Of a stretch of 55,488 nt of DNA, positions 25,830 to 35,094 are shown piece after piece. Source of the DNA: Eikenella sp963548155 (lineage in GTDB: Bacteria > Pseudomonadota > Gammaproteobacteria > Burkholderiales > Neisseriaceae); assembly GCA_963548155.1 (NCBI GenBank), contig CAUUTP010000004.1, forward strand, positions 1 through 55,488, read 5' to 3'. Within the stretch, counting starts at the first letter, position 1. Every line of letters begins with the position of its first letter. The position numbers and the translations under genes are program-made. The notes beneath the pieces were generated by a model, which did no database searches, was not told where the DNA came from, and saw only the letters and a program-made list of their open reading frames with translations.

Positions 25830-27098
25830 ATGCTCCCCATCCTCTACCGCCTGCTCACCCGCCTGCTCGGCCGTCCGCTGGCCCGCCACCTGCTCGCCAA
25901 ACGCAGCCGCCGCTCCCCCGCCTATCTGCTGCATCAAGGCGAGCGTTTCGGCGAGCTGCTGGATAATCCTGTGCAGCACGCCATTTGGGTGCACGCCGTG
26001 TCCGTGGGCGAAACCCGCGCCGCCGTGCCGCTGGTGCAGGCTTTGCACCGCCGTTTTTCCGATGCCCCGCTGCTGCTCACGCAAATGACGCCCACCGGCC
26101 GCGCCACCGCCGAGAGCCTGTTTCCCGATGCCCAATGCCGCTACCTGCCCTACGACCACCCGGCTTGGACAGCCGCCTTCCTCGCCCAGCATAAGCCGCG
26201 TTTCGGCATCATCATGGAAACCGAAATCTGGCCAAACCTGCTGGCCGCCTGCCGCGCGGCCAATCTGCCCGTATTCCTGGTCAACGCCCGCCTCTCCGAG
26301 CAATCCGCGCAGGGCTACCGCCGTTGGCCGTCCCTATTCGCCCCCGCCCTGCAATCCTTCCGCCGCGTGCTCGCCCAAACCGAAGCCGATGCCGAGCGCC
26401 TGCGCGGCATCGGCGCGGAAAACGTGCTGGTGTGCGGCAACACCAAATACGACATCGCCCCGCCCGCAGCCATGCGCGGGCTGGCCGCGGCGTTTAAGCA
26501 ACGCATCGGCGGCCGCCCCGTTGTGGTGTGCGCCAGCACGCGTTTCCATCAAAACCAAGACGAAGCGCTGCTGCTGCTGCAAGAGTGGCGGCAGTATCAA
26601 GGCGATGCGCTTTTAGTCATCGTGCCGCGCCATCCCGAGCGCTTCGATGCCATGGCCGAAGGTGCGGCTGCACTCGGCCTGCGCGTGCAGCGGCGCAGCG
26701 ACGAAGCCGCCGTGCGCCCCGACACGCAAGTGTGGCTGGGCGACAGCATGGGCGAGCTGTTCGCCTACTATCTGGCCGCCGATATGGCCTTCGTGGGCGG
26801 CAGCCTGGTGGACACCGGCTGCCAAAACATCATCGAACCCATCGCCTGCGGCAGACCCGCCCTGTTCGGCTATTCCACCTACAACTTCGCCGCCGCCTGC
26901 GCGGGCGCATTGGCCGCCGGCGCCGCGCTTCAGGTAGCCACCCCCGCCGAATGGTATGCCGCCGTACAGCACTGGCTGGCCGACCCCGCCGAACGCGAAC
27001 GTTTCTCCGCCCAAGCCGCCGGCTTTATCCAAGCGCACCAAGGCGCCAGCGAACGGATTGCTGAAGCCGTGTGTGCGGCCTTGGACGAGGCTACCTAA
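25830..27098 (+). CDS. waaA: 3-deoxy-D-manno-octulosonic acid transferase (Kdo transferase)
   Basis: Inner-membrane glycosyltransferase (GT30) that adds Kdo to lipid A precursor in lipooligosaccharide synthesis. The 422-residue protein has an N-terminal membrane anchor, the conserved HAVSVGETRAAVPLV with catalytic Glu, METEIWPN, NARLSEQSAQGY, GNTKYD and FVGGSLVDTGCQNIIEP. All are standard for WaaA. A one-mismatch DUS is read in frame (26929-26940, LQVAT). The stop TAA belongs to a mutated DUS (27088-27099). Confidence 0.96.
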   Translation: MLPILYRLLTRLLGRPLARHLLAKRSRRSPAYLLHQGERFGELLDNPVQHAIWVHAVSVGETRAAVPLVQALHRRFSDAPLLLTQMTPTGRATAESLFPDAQCRYLPYDHPAWTAAFLAQHKPRFGIIMETEIWPNLLAACRAANLPVFLVNARLSEQSAQGYRRWPSLFAPALQSFRRVLAQTEADAERLRGIGAENVLVCGNTKYDIAPPAAMRGLAAAFKQRIGGRPVVVCASTRFHQNQDEALLLLQEWRQYQGDALLVIVPRHPERFDAMAEGAAALGLRVQRRSDEAAVRPDTQVWLGDSMGELFAYYLAADMAFVGGSLVDTGCQNIIEPIACGRPALFGYSTYNFAAACAGALAAGAALQVATPAEWYAAVQHWLADPAERERFSAQAAGFIQAHQGASERIAEAVCAALDEAT

Positions 27099-27128
27099 AA
27101 ACGGAGCGAAGCAAAGTTTCTGCGAAGC

Positions 27129-27232
27129 TATAGTGGATTAACAAAAAACAGGACAAGGCGGCGAGCCGCAGACAGTACACATGTTACGGCAAGGCGAGCC
27201 AACGCTGTACTGGTTTTTGTTAATCCACTATA
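27129..27232. repeat. Correia-type repeat (NEMIS/CREE-like), copy 3
   Basis: 104 bp, almost identical to copy 2, with TATAGTGGATTAACAAAAA arms. It lies between waaA and the pseudogene at 27338. A one-mismatch reverse DUS follows at 27298-27309. Confidence 0.93.
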
Positions 27233-27337
27233 AAACGCCAGCTGCAACGAAGTTAAATAAGGTTCCGAAAGAAGCTGAGTTTCTGTGAAACTAACGTTTC
27301 AGGTAGCCCCACAGCGTGATGCCAAAAGGACGATGCG

Positions 27338-27801
27338 ATGGAACAAAACAAGCTGCAGGCTACAGTTCCCGCCAAACCGCCTTACCCGTGGCGGGTGCCG
27401 ATGATTTACGCTCTATTGGGCGGGCCGTTGGGGGCGGGGCTGCTGGCTTGTTACTACTTATGGCTGCAAAGCGGCTAGCTTTCCCGAGCCGGTTTGGCTG
27501 AGGTGTTTGGCGCAATGTGGGGTTGGTGCTGTGGGAATATGTGTTCGGCGGCATTCCCGCGCTGCTGACCGGCTTGCTGTCCATGCGGCTGCGCCTGCAC
27601 CGTACGGCAAAAGGCGTGGCCTGCGCGGTGGTGATGGGCGCGTGGCTGTCATTGTTATGGTTTGTGGTAATAAACTGGGATGTCAGCACGTTGTATAGCC
27701 GCCCGCAAATATTGTTGATGAAAATGCTGGTTATAATGAGCTGCGGCGCGGCCAGCTCGCTGATTTTGTCGGCATTTCTGCCCAAACCGCAGCTGCAATA
27801 A
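27338..27801 (+). pseudogene. Membrane protein gene broken by a stop and a frameshift
   Basis: AGGA precedes ATG 27338. The first 46 codons encode MEQNKLQATVPAKPP and a hydrophobic segment ending LWLQSG, then an in-frame TAG. The same frame continues LSRAGLAEVFGAMW, after which one base is missing in a run of four G (27518-27521). The restored frame runs to 27801 with three more hydrophobic segments (WEYVFGGIPALLTGLLSM, MGAWLSLLWFVVINW, LVIMSCGAASSLILSAF). The ancestral product was a membrane protein of about 155 residues; the family is not recognised. Confidence 0.65.
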
Positions 27802-27825
27802 ATCGGGCCTCCATACCCGGCTTAC

Positions 27826-27876
27826 AGGCTACCTGAAAGCATGAGCCGCAATGAAATGAAGATTTTCAGGTAGCCT
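27826..27876 (+). terminator. DUS-pair hairpin before the RidA-like gene
   Basis: Forward DUS (27826-27837) and reverse DUS (27865-27876) in the gap after the pseudogene. Confidence 0.65.
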
Positions 27877-27913
27877 TTCCTCCTATTTCCCGTTCCAAAA
27901 TAAAGGTCTTCCC

Positions 27914-28270
27914 ATGCCTCTCCACCATCATCTCCCCGCCGCGCGCTATTCCGAAGCCGTGGTGGCCAACGGTTTCGTTTTCCTCTCCGGCCAAGTGCCC
28001 ACCAACCCTGAAGCCGATATCGAAGCGCAAACCGCCGATGTGCTGGCGCAAATCGATCGGATTCTGGCCGATTGTGGCTCCGACAAGGCACATATTTGCG
28101 AAGCGGTCATCTACCTGCCCGATATGGCCGACTACGCAGGCATGAACCGGGTGTGGGATGCCTGGGTGGCGCCCGGCAAGGCTCCTGCCCGCGCCTGTGT
28201 GCAGGCCGCGCTGGCAGATGCGGGCTGGAAAGTGGAAATCAAGATTACGGCGCTGCAGCGCACAGCATGA
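27914..28270 (+). CDS. RidA family protein, YoaB-like
   Basis: A 118-residue RidA-superfamily protein. Recognisable parts are FVFLSGQVPTNPEADIEAQT near the N-terminus and PARACVQAALADAGWKVEIKITA at the C-terminus. The catalytic arginine of RidA is present in PARACVQ, but the C-terminal region differs from the ridA product at 15513, so the substrate may differ. It stands alone between the pseudogene and lptF. The 177-base gap after it holds a single DUS (28414-28425). Confidence 0.88.
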   Translation: MPLHHHLPAARYSEAVVANGFVFLSGQVPTNPEADIEAQTADVLAQIDRILADCGSDKAHICEAVIYLPDMADYAGMNRVWDAWVAPGKAPARACVQAALADAGWKVEIKITALQRTA

Positions 28271-28447
28271 CAGGCAACGGCCTTCTGCCGTACAATCCGC
28301 GCGGTTTCTTTTTATATAGCTAGGGTCTGTTGACAATGACTGGTTTCCGCGTCTTTTGTCCCAAAGACAACGTGCCTTGTATGAAGGCATCGGCTTCGGC
28401 TACCGGCTGCTTCAGGCTACCTGAAACCGGCAAAACTACGGAGTGAT

Positions 28448-29560
28448 ATGGTTTATCAGAGAAAATTCATTAAAGAAGTATCGCAAACGGCGATGGGCGT
28501 ATTCGTGCTGCTCTTGGCCACATTGGTGGCGGTGCAGGCGGTGAAGCTGTTGGGCGGCGCGGCCGGCGGTAAGGTGGCGGCAGACGCGGTGGCCACGCTG
28601 GTGGCGTTTTGGACGGTGGCGCTGATGCCCATCGTGCTCATCCTCACGGCCTATATCAGTGCGCTTACCGTGCTTTCCCGCTATTGGCGCGACAGCGAAA
28701 TGGCGGTGTGGCTCTCGTCCGGCCTGTCGCTTTACGGCTGGATTAGGCCATTGATGGCGTTTGCCGTGCCTTTCGCCCTGCTCACGGCATTGGTGTCGAT
28801 GCTGGTGATGCCGTGGGCAGATGCACGCAGCCGCGAATTTGCCGAAGTGCTGAAACGGCGGCAGGATACTTCTATGGTGCGCCCGGGTGTGTTTCAGGAG
28901 TTTGGTGGCAGCACGCCGCGCGTGTATTTTGTGGAAAAATTCGATGCCGGCAGCGGCGAGGCGGCCAATCTGTTTATCCGCGAGCAAAACCCGCAGGGGC
29001 GCGACACGCTGATTACCGCCGAACGTGGCCGCTTTGCCGAAGCCGACAACAAGCGCACGCTGGAATTGTTTAACGGCCGCCGCTACAGCGGCACGCCGGG
29101 CATGGCGGATTACGACGAAGTATCGTTTGATCGCTTGCATTTGGTGGTGGGTACTGCGCCCAAGCTGGTGCAGCGCGATATCCACCGCCGCACCGTGCCC
29201 ACCGCCAAGCTGTGGGGCAATACCAACCCCGACTTGCGCGGCGAATTGATGTGGCGCATCACCATGCCGGTGAGCGTGCTGATTTTGGCGCTGTTGGCAT
29301 TGCCGCTTTCCTATATGGACAACCGCAGCGGCCGCAGCTACAGCCTTTTAAGCGCCATCGGCATGTTTCTGCTCTATCAAAACGGCCTCACGCTGGTGCG
29401 CGACGGCATCAGCAGCGGCAAGATTCCGCTGTGGCCGGGTTTGATTGTGCCGCATCTTTTGATGCTGATGTTGGCCGTGTTGCTGTTGCGCGTGCGCAGC
29501 CAGCCCTCGCGACCATTTTGGCAGGCCTTGCGCCTGGCCTTGGGAGGCAAACCGGCATGA
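28448..29560 (+). CDS. lptF: LPS export system permease LptF
   Basis: Inner-membrane permease subunit of the LptB2FG transporter that extracts LPS or LOS and passes it to the periplasmic bridge. The 370-residue protein has the family plan of three membrane helices, a large periplasmic beta-jellyroll (about residues 130-255) and three more membrane helices. The segment RYWRDSEMAVWLSSGLSLYG near the second helix is a typical LptF/G coupling-helix region. GGAG lies before the ATG. The stop overlaps the lptG start (ATGA). Confidence 0.95.
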   Translation: MVYQRKFIKEVSQTAMGVFVLLLATLVAVQAVKLLGGAAGGKVAADAVATLVAFWTVALMPIVLILTAYISALTVLSRYWRDSEMAVWLSSGLSLYGWIRPLMAFAVPFALLTALVSMLVMPWADARSREFAEVLKRRQDTSMVRPGVFQEFGGSTPRVYFVEKFDAGSGEAANLFIREQNPQGRDTLITAERGRFAEADNKRTLELFNGRRYSGTPGMADYDEVSFDRLHLVVGTAPKLVQRDIHRRTVPTAKLWGNTNPDLRGELMWRITMPVSVLILALLALPLSYMDNRSGRSYSLLSAIGMFLLYQNGLTLVRDGISSGKIPLWPGLIVPHLLMLMLAVLLLRVRSQPSRPFWQALRLALGGKPA

Positions 29561-30627
29561 AACTGCTCACCCGCTATCTGATCCGCCGCTTGGGGACGGC
29601 CACGCTGTATGCGCTCTTGGCCTTAGTGGCGCTGTTCTCGTTTTTTGAAGTGATTAACGCCGTAGATGATGTGGGCGACGGCAACTACACTGTGCTTACC
29701 CTGATTCTGTATGTGGGCATGCGCCTGTTCGGGCATATGTATACCCTGCTGCCGCTGGCTGTGCTCATCGGCTGCCTGGCCGCCTTGAGCCAGCTCGCCT
29801 CCGCCAGCGAATGGACGGTTATCCGCACCAGCGGCGCGTCGCTCAAGCGCATCATTACCACCGTCGCCTCGGTGGGCTTGCTGGCCGGACTGCTCGGCGT
29901 GGCTTTGGGCGAATGGGTTGCCCCGCATATGGAACAACGTGCCGAGCGGCTGCGCCTGCATGCCGTGCAGCAAACCGTGAGCCTGGGCGGCAGCGGCCTG
30001 TGGTTTCGGCAGGGCAGCGACAACATCAACGTGCGCGAAATGCTGCCCGACGGCCGCCTGCTCGGCATCCGCATCTACCGCTACAACCAACACGCCGCAC
30101 TGGAATCCGCCTGGCAGGCAGACGAAGGCCGCGTAAACGGCAACGGCACCTGGACGCTCAAACAGGTGGTGCGCACCCATATTGCCGCCGAACGCACCCA
30201 AACCGAACGGCTTGCCAGCGTAGAATGGCCCAGCGACGTGGGCGTGGAGCTGCTCGGCGTGCTTTTGGTGGACACCGACCAAATGTCGGCCCGCAGCCTG
30301 AAAATGTATATCGACCACCTGCAAAGCAACGGCCAGCAAACCGCCGCCTATGCCACCGTTTGGTGGCGCAAGCTGCTCTACCCGCTGATTTGCACGGTGA
30401 TGGCCTTGGTGGCGCTCGCCTTCACGCCGCAAAGCTCGCGCCACGGCAACATCGGCGTGCGCCTGTTTCTCGGCATCTGCCTCGGCCTCGCCTTCCACTT
30501 CGCCGGCCTGCTCTCCGGCTATGTCGCCCAACTCTCCAGCATGCCGCCCTTCGGCGCCGCCATCCTGCCCGGCACGGTGTTCGCTATTGCCGCCGCCTGG
30601 TTGATTAGGCGGCAGGAAGTGCGTTGA
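29557..30627 (+). CDS. lptG: LPS export system permease LptG
   Basis: Second permease of LptB2FG. The 356-residue product begins MKLLTRYLIRRLGTATLYAL, with six membrane helices around a periplasmic domain. It contains ASASEWTVIRTSGASLKRI, the cytoplasmic coupling-helix motif. The open frame extends well upstream into lptF, but ATG 29557 overlaps the lptF stop by four bases and gives the standard N-terminus. lptB is not in the window. Confidence 0.95.
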   Translation: MKLLTRYLIRRLGTATLYALLALVALFSFFEVINAVDDVGDGNYTVLTLILYVGMRLFGHMYTLLPLAVLIGCLAALSQLASASEWTVIRTSGASLKRIITTVASVGLLAGLLGVALGEWVAPHMEQRAERLRLHAVQQTVSLGGSGLWFRQGSDNINVREMLPDGRLLGIRIYRYNQHAALESAWQADEGRVNGNGTWTLKQVVRTHIAAERTQTERLASVEWPSDVGVELLGVLLVDTDQMSARSLKMYIDHLQSNGQQTAAYATVWWRKLLYPLICTVMALVALAFTPQSSRHGNIGVRLFLGICLGLAFHFAGLLSGYVAQLSSMPPFGAAILPGTVFAIAAAWLIRRQEVR

Positions 30628-30631
30628 GAAA

Positions 30632-30671
30632 AGGCTACCTGAAAACAGACTTGGCATTTTTCAGGTAGCCT
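30632..30671 (+). terminator. DUS-pair terminator after lptG
   Basis: Forward DUS (30632-30643) and reverse DUS (30660-30671), four bases after the lptG stop and followed by TTTAT on the plus strand. Confidence 0.82.
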
Positions 30672-30709
30672 TTATCCCGTTGTAAAATCAATATAATCAA
30701 GGAGAAACC

Positions 30710-31330
30710 ATGTTTACAGGAATCGTACAGGGCTTGGGCGAAGTGTTGGCCGTGGATCAGCGTGCGCCTGATTTCCGCAGCCACACCGTGCGCCTGCCCG
30801 AGGGCGCGGATGCCGATTTGCGTGTGGGCGCATCGGTGGCGCACAACGGCTGCTGCCTCACCATTACCCGCATACACGAAAACGGCGCAGCGGATTTCGA
30901 CCTGATGGGCGAAACACTGGCCAAAACCAATCTGGACACGTTGCAGCCAGGCGACAAGGTAAACATCGAGCGCGCCGCCCGCTTCGGCGACGAAATCGGC
31001 GGCCACAGCATGAGCGGCCACATCACCGCCACCGCCGAAATCAGCCGCATCGAAGCGAACGGACTGAACCGCACTGTGTGGTTCAGGCTACCTGAAAATC
31101 TGAAAGACTATGTTTTCCCTAAGGGATTCATCGGGCTGGACGGCTGCAGCCTCACCATCGGCACGGTAAGCGACAACGAATTTAATGTCCACCTAATCCC
31201 CGAAACCCTGAGCCGCACGCTGTTTGGCAGCCGCCAGGCGGGCGAGCGGGTGAATGTGGAAATCGATCCGCAAACGCAGGTGATTGTGGACACCGTAGCG
31301 CGGATTTTGGCGGAAAAGGACAACGCATGA
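30710..31330 (+). CDS. ribE: Riboflavin synthase alpha subunit
   Basis: Catalyses dismutation of two 6,7-dimethyl-8-ribityllumazine molecules to riboflavin. The 206-residue protein shows the internal duplication of lumazine-binding domains, starting MFTGIVQGLGEV, with GETLAKTNLD and SMSGHI in the first half and GCSLTIG and NVHLIPETLSRT in the second. A DUS at 31085-31096 encodes RLPEN between the two domains. AAGGAG precedes the start. The stop overlaps the start of the acyltransferase gene. Confidence 0.96.
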   Translation: MFTGIVQGLGEVLAVDQRAPDFRSHTVRLPEGADADLRVGASVAHNGCCLTITRIHENGAADFDLMGETLAKTNLDTLQPGDKVNIERAARFGDEIGGHSMSGHITATAEISRIEANGLNRTVWFRLPENLKDYVFPKGFIGLDGCSLTIGTVSDNEFNVHLIPETLSRTLFGSRQAGERVNVEIDPQTQVIVDTVARILAEKDNA

Positions 31331-31947
31331 TGCCGCTGCCGCCGCAAGTGCCGCGCCGGAGCGGCGGAATCAGCCGCCGTGTGTCGGCCGCTTTACTTCG
31401 GCTGTTGGGCTGGCGCGTAGCCGGCAGCGTGCCGGATGTGGCCAAATGCGTGGTGGTGGCCGTGCCGCACACGTCGAATTTCGACGGCCTGTATGTGCTG
31501 CCTGCTCTGTTGGCTTTGGATTTGAAAATGAGCATCTTCGGCAAGAAAAGCCTGTTTGCCGTGCCCGGCTTGGCGGCATTTTTGCGCTGGGCGGGCGTGA
31601 TGCCGCTGGATAGGGAGCGCGCCGGCGGCGTAGTGGACGAAGCGGTGGCTGCCTTCCACCGCAACGAGCAGCTGTTTCTCGGTATCTCGCCGGAAGGCAC
31701 GCGCCACGCCGCGCCCAAATGGAAGAGCGGCTACTGGCGAATTGCCCGCGGCGCCGATGTGCCGGTATTGCCGGTGGCAATCGACTACGGGCGGCGCGAA
31801 GTGCGCTTCCTGCCGCTGTTTACCCCCACCGCCGACATGGCCGCCGACCACGCCGCTCTGGCCGCGCTATTCCGCGGCATCGAGCCGAAGCATAAGCAGC
31901 GTCTGTCTTTACCGCTGCGTGAAAACCAGACGGCTGAAACCGATTGA
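31327..31947 (+). CDS. PlsC-like acyltransferase
   Basis: A 206-residue protein of the lysophospholipid acyltransferase superfamily. The catalytic HX4D motif is PHTSNFDG and the second motif is ISPEGTRH. It is shorter than typical PlsC and lacks an obvious membrane anchor. The PHTSNFD form is common in a subgroup of small acyltransferases whose acceptor is not established. It overlaps ribE by four bases (ATGA) and lies just before trmO, so the three are probably co-transcribed. Confidence 0.87.
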   Translation: MMPLPPQVPRRSGGISRRVSAALLRLLGWRVAGSVPDVAKCVVVAVPHTSNFDGLYVLPALLALDLKMSIFGKKSLFAVPGLAAFLRWAGVMPLDRERAGGVVDEAVAAFHRNEQLFLGISPEGTRHAAPKWKSGYWRIARGADVPVLPVAIDYGRREVRFLPLFTPTADMAADHAALAALFRGIEPKHKQRLSLPLRENQTAETD

Positions 31948-31953
31948 TGACAT

Positions 31954-32436
31954 ATGGAAATTACACTTAGCCCCATCGGCCGCCTCGAAACGCCGTTTAA
32001 CGACATCACCGATATGCCGATACAGCCGTCTGTGCTGGCCGACACGCGCGGCAAAGCCGTGCTGAATGAAAAATTCGCGCCGGGCTTAAAGGATTTAGAC
32101 GGCTTCTCACACATCATCCTGCTGTTCTTGCTGCATAAAATATCCGGCTATCAGCTGGAGGTGGTGCCGTTTATGGACACGCTGCCGCACGGCATTTTCG
32201 CCACCCGCTCACCCAAACGGCCAAACCGTATCGGCATGTCGATTGTGCGCGTAGAAAGGGTAGAGGGAAATATCGTGCATTTCAAAGGCGTAGATATGCT
32301 CAACGGCAGCCCGCTGCTCGATATCAAGCCCTACTATTCCTATTTCGACCAACAAACGCAAGTTCGCAATGGCTGGCTGGAAGGGAAAACGCTGCGGCCG
32401 GAAAATTTGCGTTCCGACAAACGCTTTGAATCGTGA
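31954..32436 (+). CDS. trmO: tRNA (N6-threonylcarbamoyladenosine37-N6)-methyltransferase TrmO
   Basis: Methylates t6A37 to m6t6A in threonine tRNA. The 160-residue product has the family beta-barrel signatures MEITLSPIGRLETPF, GFSHIILLF and GIFATRSPKRPNRIG, and LLDIKPYY. It corresponds to the catalytic domain only; the C-terminal extension of the longer E. coli enzyme is absent, as in many homologues. Six bases after the acyltransferase gene. Confidence 0.88.
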   Translation: MEITLSPIGRLETPFNDITDMPIQPSVLADTRGKAVLNEKFAPGLKDLDGFSHIILLFLLHKISGYQLEVVPFMDTLPHGIFATRSPKRPNRIGMSIVRVERVEGNIVHFKGVDMLNGSPLLDIKPYYSYFDQQTQVRNGWLEGKTLRPENLRSDKRFES

Positions 32437-32572
32437 ACCCACCCACTCAGCACAAAATGCCTTGAATACCCAAAAATCGTGCTTAATCATTGCCCGTACA
32501 ACTCTTCCAACCAAGCCAGCCAATGCCGCTGGCAAAAAAGCCGTGCTTTAGCCGCCGTTGAAACCAATTGAT

Positions 32573-33379
32573 ATGACAGATACCCCCACCGTTCCCGACT
32601 ACTTGCGCCACATCCACGTGGTGCTCACCCGCACCAGCCATCCCGGCAACATCGGCGCCGCCGCCCGCGCCATGAAAACCATGGGCTTGAGCCGCCTCAC
32701 CCTGGTCGCGCCCAACCTGATGGCCACGCCGATGACCCCCGAGCCACCCGCTTTCGATGCCGACCGGGCCGCCGCGTTCCAGCTGCCGGAAGAAAGCTTT
32801 ATCCTCGCTTCCGGCGCGCGCGACGTGCTGGAACAGGCACAAATTGTGGCCACCCTGGATGAAGCGCTGGCCGACACCGTATTGAGCTGCGCCCTCACCA
32901 GCCGCCGCCGCGAACTCTCCGCCCCGCTACACACCCCGCGCGAGCTCGTGCCCGAGCTACTGCAGGCCGCGCAGCAAGGTTTTCAGGTAGCCCTCGTATT
33001 CGGCAACGAAACTTTCGGCCTGAATATTGATGAAGTGCAACGCTGCAACCGCCTGCTCACCATCAGCGGCAATCCCGCCTATTTCTCGCTCAACCTCGCC
33101 CAGGCCGTGCAAGTGGTGTGCTACGAAATTTTCAGCCAAACCGGCATCGGCATGAGCCAGCTGCAACAGGCACACACGCCCGCCACCCAAAGCCAAACGC
33201 GCGGCATGGTGGACCACTTGGAGCAAATCATCGAGCAAACCGGCTTTGCCAACCGCCGCAATCAAGAACGCATGATGCGCCGCCTGCACAGCCTCTTCGA
33301 CCGCGCCTCCCCCAGCCGCGAAGACATCGACCTACTGCGCGGCCTGTGGAACAGGATTTCGCAGCGGCTGAAGGATTAA
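32573..33379 (+). CDS. trmJ: tRNA (cytidine/uridine-2'-O-)-methyltransferase TrmJ
   Basis: SPOUT methyltransferase that 2'-O-methylates position 32 of tRNA. The 268-residue product shows HIHVVLTRTSHPGNIGAAAR, the SPOUT motif LVFGNETFGL and the NPAYFSLNLAQAVQVVCYE knot segment, with a C-terminal TrmJ extension. A DUS (32982-32993, one mismatch) is read as FQVAL directly before the SAM-binding motif. ATG 32573 is preferred to an in-frame TTG at 32558; neither has a strong ribosome site. The 136-base gap to trmO holds nothing I recognise. Confidence 0.93.
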   Translation: MTDTPTVPDYLRHIHVVLTRTSHPGNIGAAARAMKTMGLSRLTLVAPNLMATPMTPEPPAFDADRAAAFQLPEESFILASGARDVLEQAQIVATLDEALADTVLSCALTSRRRELSAPLHTPRELVPELLQAAQQGFQVALVFGNETFGLNIDEVQRCNRLLTISGNPAYFSLNLAQAVQVVCYEIFSQTGIGMSQLQQAHTPATQSQTRGMVDHLEQIIEQTGFANRRNQERMMRRLHSLFDRASPSREDIDLLRGLWNRISQRLKD

Positions 33380-33398
33380 GCTGCGCTTCTGGCGCAAA

Positions 33399-33480
33399 AG
33401 GCTACCTGAAAATCATGGGTACAGGTTTTCACCCCAGATACTGCTCTGCAAACAGGCTACCTGAAAGTTTCAGGTAGCCT
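33399..33480 (+). terminator. DUS cluster after trmJ, with a near-perfect palindrome
   Basis: A single DUS (33399-33410) is followed by a forward and a reverse DUS (33454-33480) with only one base between their 13-bp arms. This is a probable terminator for trmJ. Confidence 0.78.
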
Positions 33481-33568
33481 CTTAATCTTGCATCATTGCT
33501 TTCGATAAAAACAAGACAAGTCAAGCCATTGCTGCATCAGGAAATACGTACTTTATCTATATACAAAA

Positions 33569-33595
33569 GGGCTACCTGAACCTTTCAGGTAGCCC
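33569..33595 (-). terminator. DUS-pair terminator after the Slam gene
   Basis: Both DUS carry the same end change (GGGCTACCTGAA and its complement), so the stem stays perfect at 12-13 bp. On the minus strand it is followed by TTTTG, 22 bases after the Slam stop. Confidence 0.88.
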
Positions 33596-33617
33596 TTTTC
33601 GTTATTGCCCTGCCCCG

Positions 33618-35054
33618 CTAAAACGAACGCCCGAACTGGATAAACACGTTGCCTTTGCGGTAGGGGTAGAAGAAGTGGTTGCTGTTTACCCGCTGCCAGG
33701 TGCCAACCAGCTGCGGGGTGATGCCGGCGAATTGCAGTTTGCGGTGGAAGAGCACCAGGCTGGCGGCAAGCTCGTGGTCGCGGCGGGTGATGCGGAACAG
33801 GTCGGGGGCGTCGTAGCTGCGGTGGCCGGCGCTGATTTGGGCGGAGGTGGTGAGCCCCCAGCCCCATTGCTGCGTCCAGCCCAGGCGCAGGCCTTTGCGG
33901 GTGTAGGATTCGCTGTTGTCGGCGGCAGTTTTACGCAACCAGTCGAGGCCGAAGCTGAAATATTGGTTGGGGCTTCGCACGAAAAGCCAGGTGCCGGAAG
34001 CGGTGTAGCTGTCGCCGTCGAGCCAGCGGCGGCGGTCGTGTCGCTGCTCGCCGATTTCAAGCGCGCTCAATATTTTATGGCGCGGAGTAAGCCAATATTG
34101 CCATTCGGCGCGCACGCCGACTTCGCGCGAGTATTTGTGTGTGCCATACCAACGGCGTTCGTAATAAGGGGTAACGGCGGCTTCGGCACGGGCGGTTTTG
34201 TAGGCGGGGCCGCTGCTGAGGCGGGCGATTTGGTCGTCGTATTTGTGGTTGTTCCAATAGAATTTGCCGTAGTCGTCGAGGCTGAGCCGCCAGTAGAGGT
34301 TGCCGTGTACGTTCCAGTCGCGATCGGCGTTGAGGCGGTAGGCGAAGCCTTGGGCGGAGTCGGGCTCGGGCAGTGTCCATACGCCGCGCGGGGTGCGGAT
34401 TTCACGCTCGCGGCCGGCGTTGTTTACGTTGCTGTCGCTGATGAAGTTTACGCTGCCGCCGAAGCTCCAGCGGTCGCGTTTGCGCAGGGCTTCGAGGTAT
34501 TGCCCGGCGAGCTGTTGCAGCTCGGGCGCGAGATTGGGAGTTTGGCGGAAATGTTCGAACTCTTGCCGCGCATCTTTGTCGGCACGGTTTTCAAACAGGC
34601 TCTGCGCCAGCGAAAGGCGCACGGGCGGGATATCGGGATCGGCGGCCAGCACGGCGCGGTAGAGGCCGATGGCGCGCTGGTAGTCGCCCTCGGCACGGGC
34701 AATCAGCGCCTGCGCCAAAGCCACCAGCAGCGCATCGTGCGGCCCGGGCAGTTCGAGATAAATCGGCAACAGCAGTGCCGCGCCGTCGGCATTGTGGGTG
34801 AGCACGGCATAGCTGAGCGCCTGTTGCAGCAGCTCGGGGCGCTGGAGCAATTCTTCGCGGCTCATTTGCAGGCGTTTGTCGGGCGGCACGGTATTGGGCA
34901 CGGATGGGGTTTCCGCCTGCGGCGCGGCAGCGGGCGTGATGTCGAAGCCGGTATCCGGCTCGGTGGCCAACCTGTCTTCCGGTGCGGCCAAGGCTACCTG
35001 AAAAGGCAACAGCAGCAGGCAGGCGGCCAGCCAAGGCTTGTTCTGTATGCTCAT
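33618..35054 (-). CDS. Slam family surface lipoprotein translocator (DUF560)
   Basis: Outer-membrane protein that moves lipoproteins from the periplasm to the cell surface. The 478-residue product has a signal peptide (residues 1-23, MSIQNKPWLAACLLLLPF), a helical TPR-like periplasmic domain (about 60-190, with LLQQALSYAVLTHNADGAAL and AEGDYQRAIGLYRAVLAADP) and a C-terminal DUF560 beta-barrel (about 195-478). The barrel has many amphipathic strands and ends in phenylalanine, as outer-membrane barrels do. ATG 35054 was chosen because it opens a clean signal peptide; an upstream start at 35075 would add seven residues. A DUS (34991-35002) encodes part of the signal peptide. It diverges from an fHbp-like lipoprotein gene, its likely cargo. 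Confidence 0.92.
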   Translation of the reverse strand: MSIQNKPWLAACLLLLPFQVALAAPEDRLATEPDTGFDITPAAAPQAETPSVPNTVPPDKRLQMSREELLQRPELLQQALSYAVLTHNADGAALLLPIYLELPGPHDALLVALAQALIARAEGDYQRAIGLYRAVLAADPDIPPVRLSLAQSLFENRADKDARQEFEHFRQTPNLAPELQQLAGQYLEALRKRDRWSFGGSVNFISDSNVNNAGREREIRTPRGVWTLPEPDSAQGFAYRLNADRDWNVHGNLYWRLSLDDYGKFYWNNHKYDDQIARLSSGPAYKTARAEAAVTPYYERRWYGTHKYSREVGVRAEWQYWLTPRHKILSALEIGEQRHDRRRWLDGDSYTASGTWLFVRSPNQYFSFGLDWLRKTAADNSESYTRKGLRLGWTQQWGWGLTTSAQISAGHRSYDAPDLFRITRRDHELAASLVLFHRKLQFAGITPQLVGTWQRVNSNHFFYPYRKGNVFIQFGRSF

Positions 35055-35094
35055 CCAACGCTTTCTTTGCGGCAAAATCTATAAACGGGCGGAT

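Noticed and set aside
17340..27801. Phase variation as the reason for the three frameshifted genes
   Set aside because: The runs involved are only two to four bases long, too short for typical slipped-strand switching.
28320..28360. GGGTCTGTTGACAAT in the gap before lptF, resembling an insertion-sequence end
   Set aside because: No matching inverted end, no transposase frame and no target duplication could be seen nearby.
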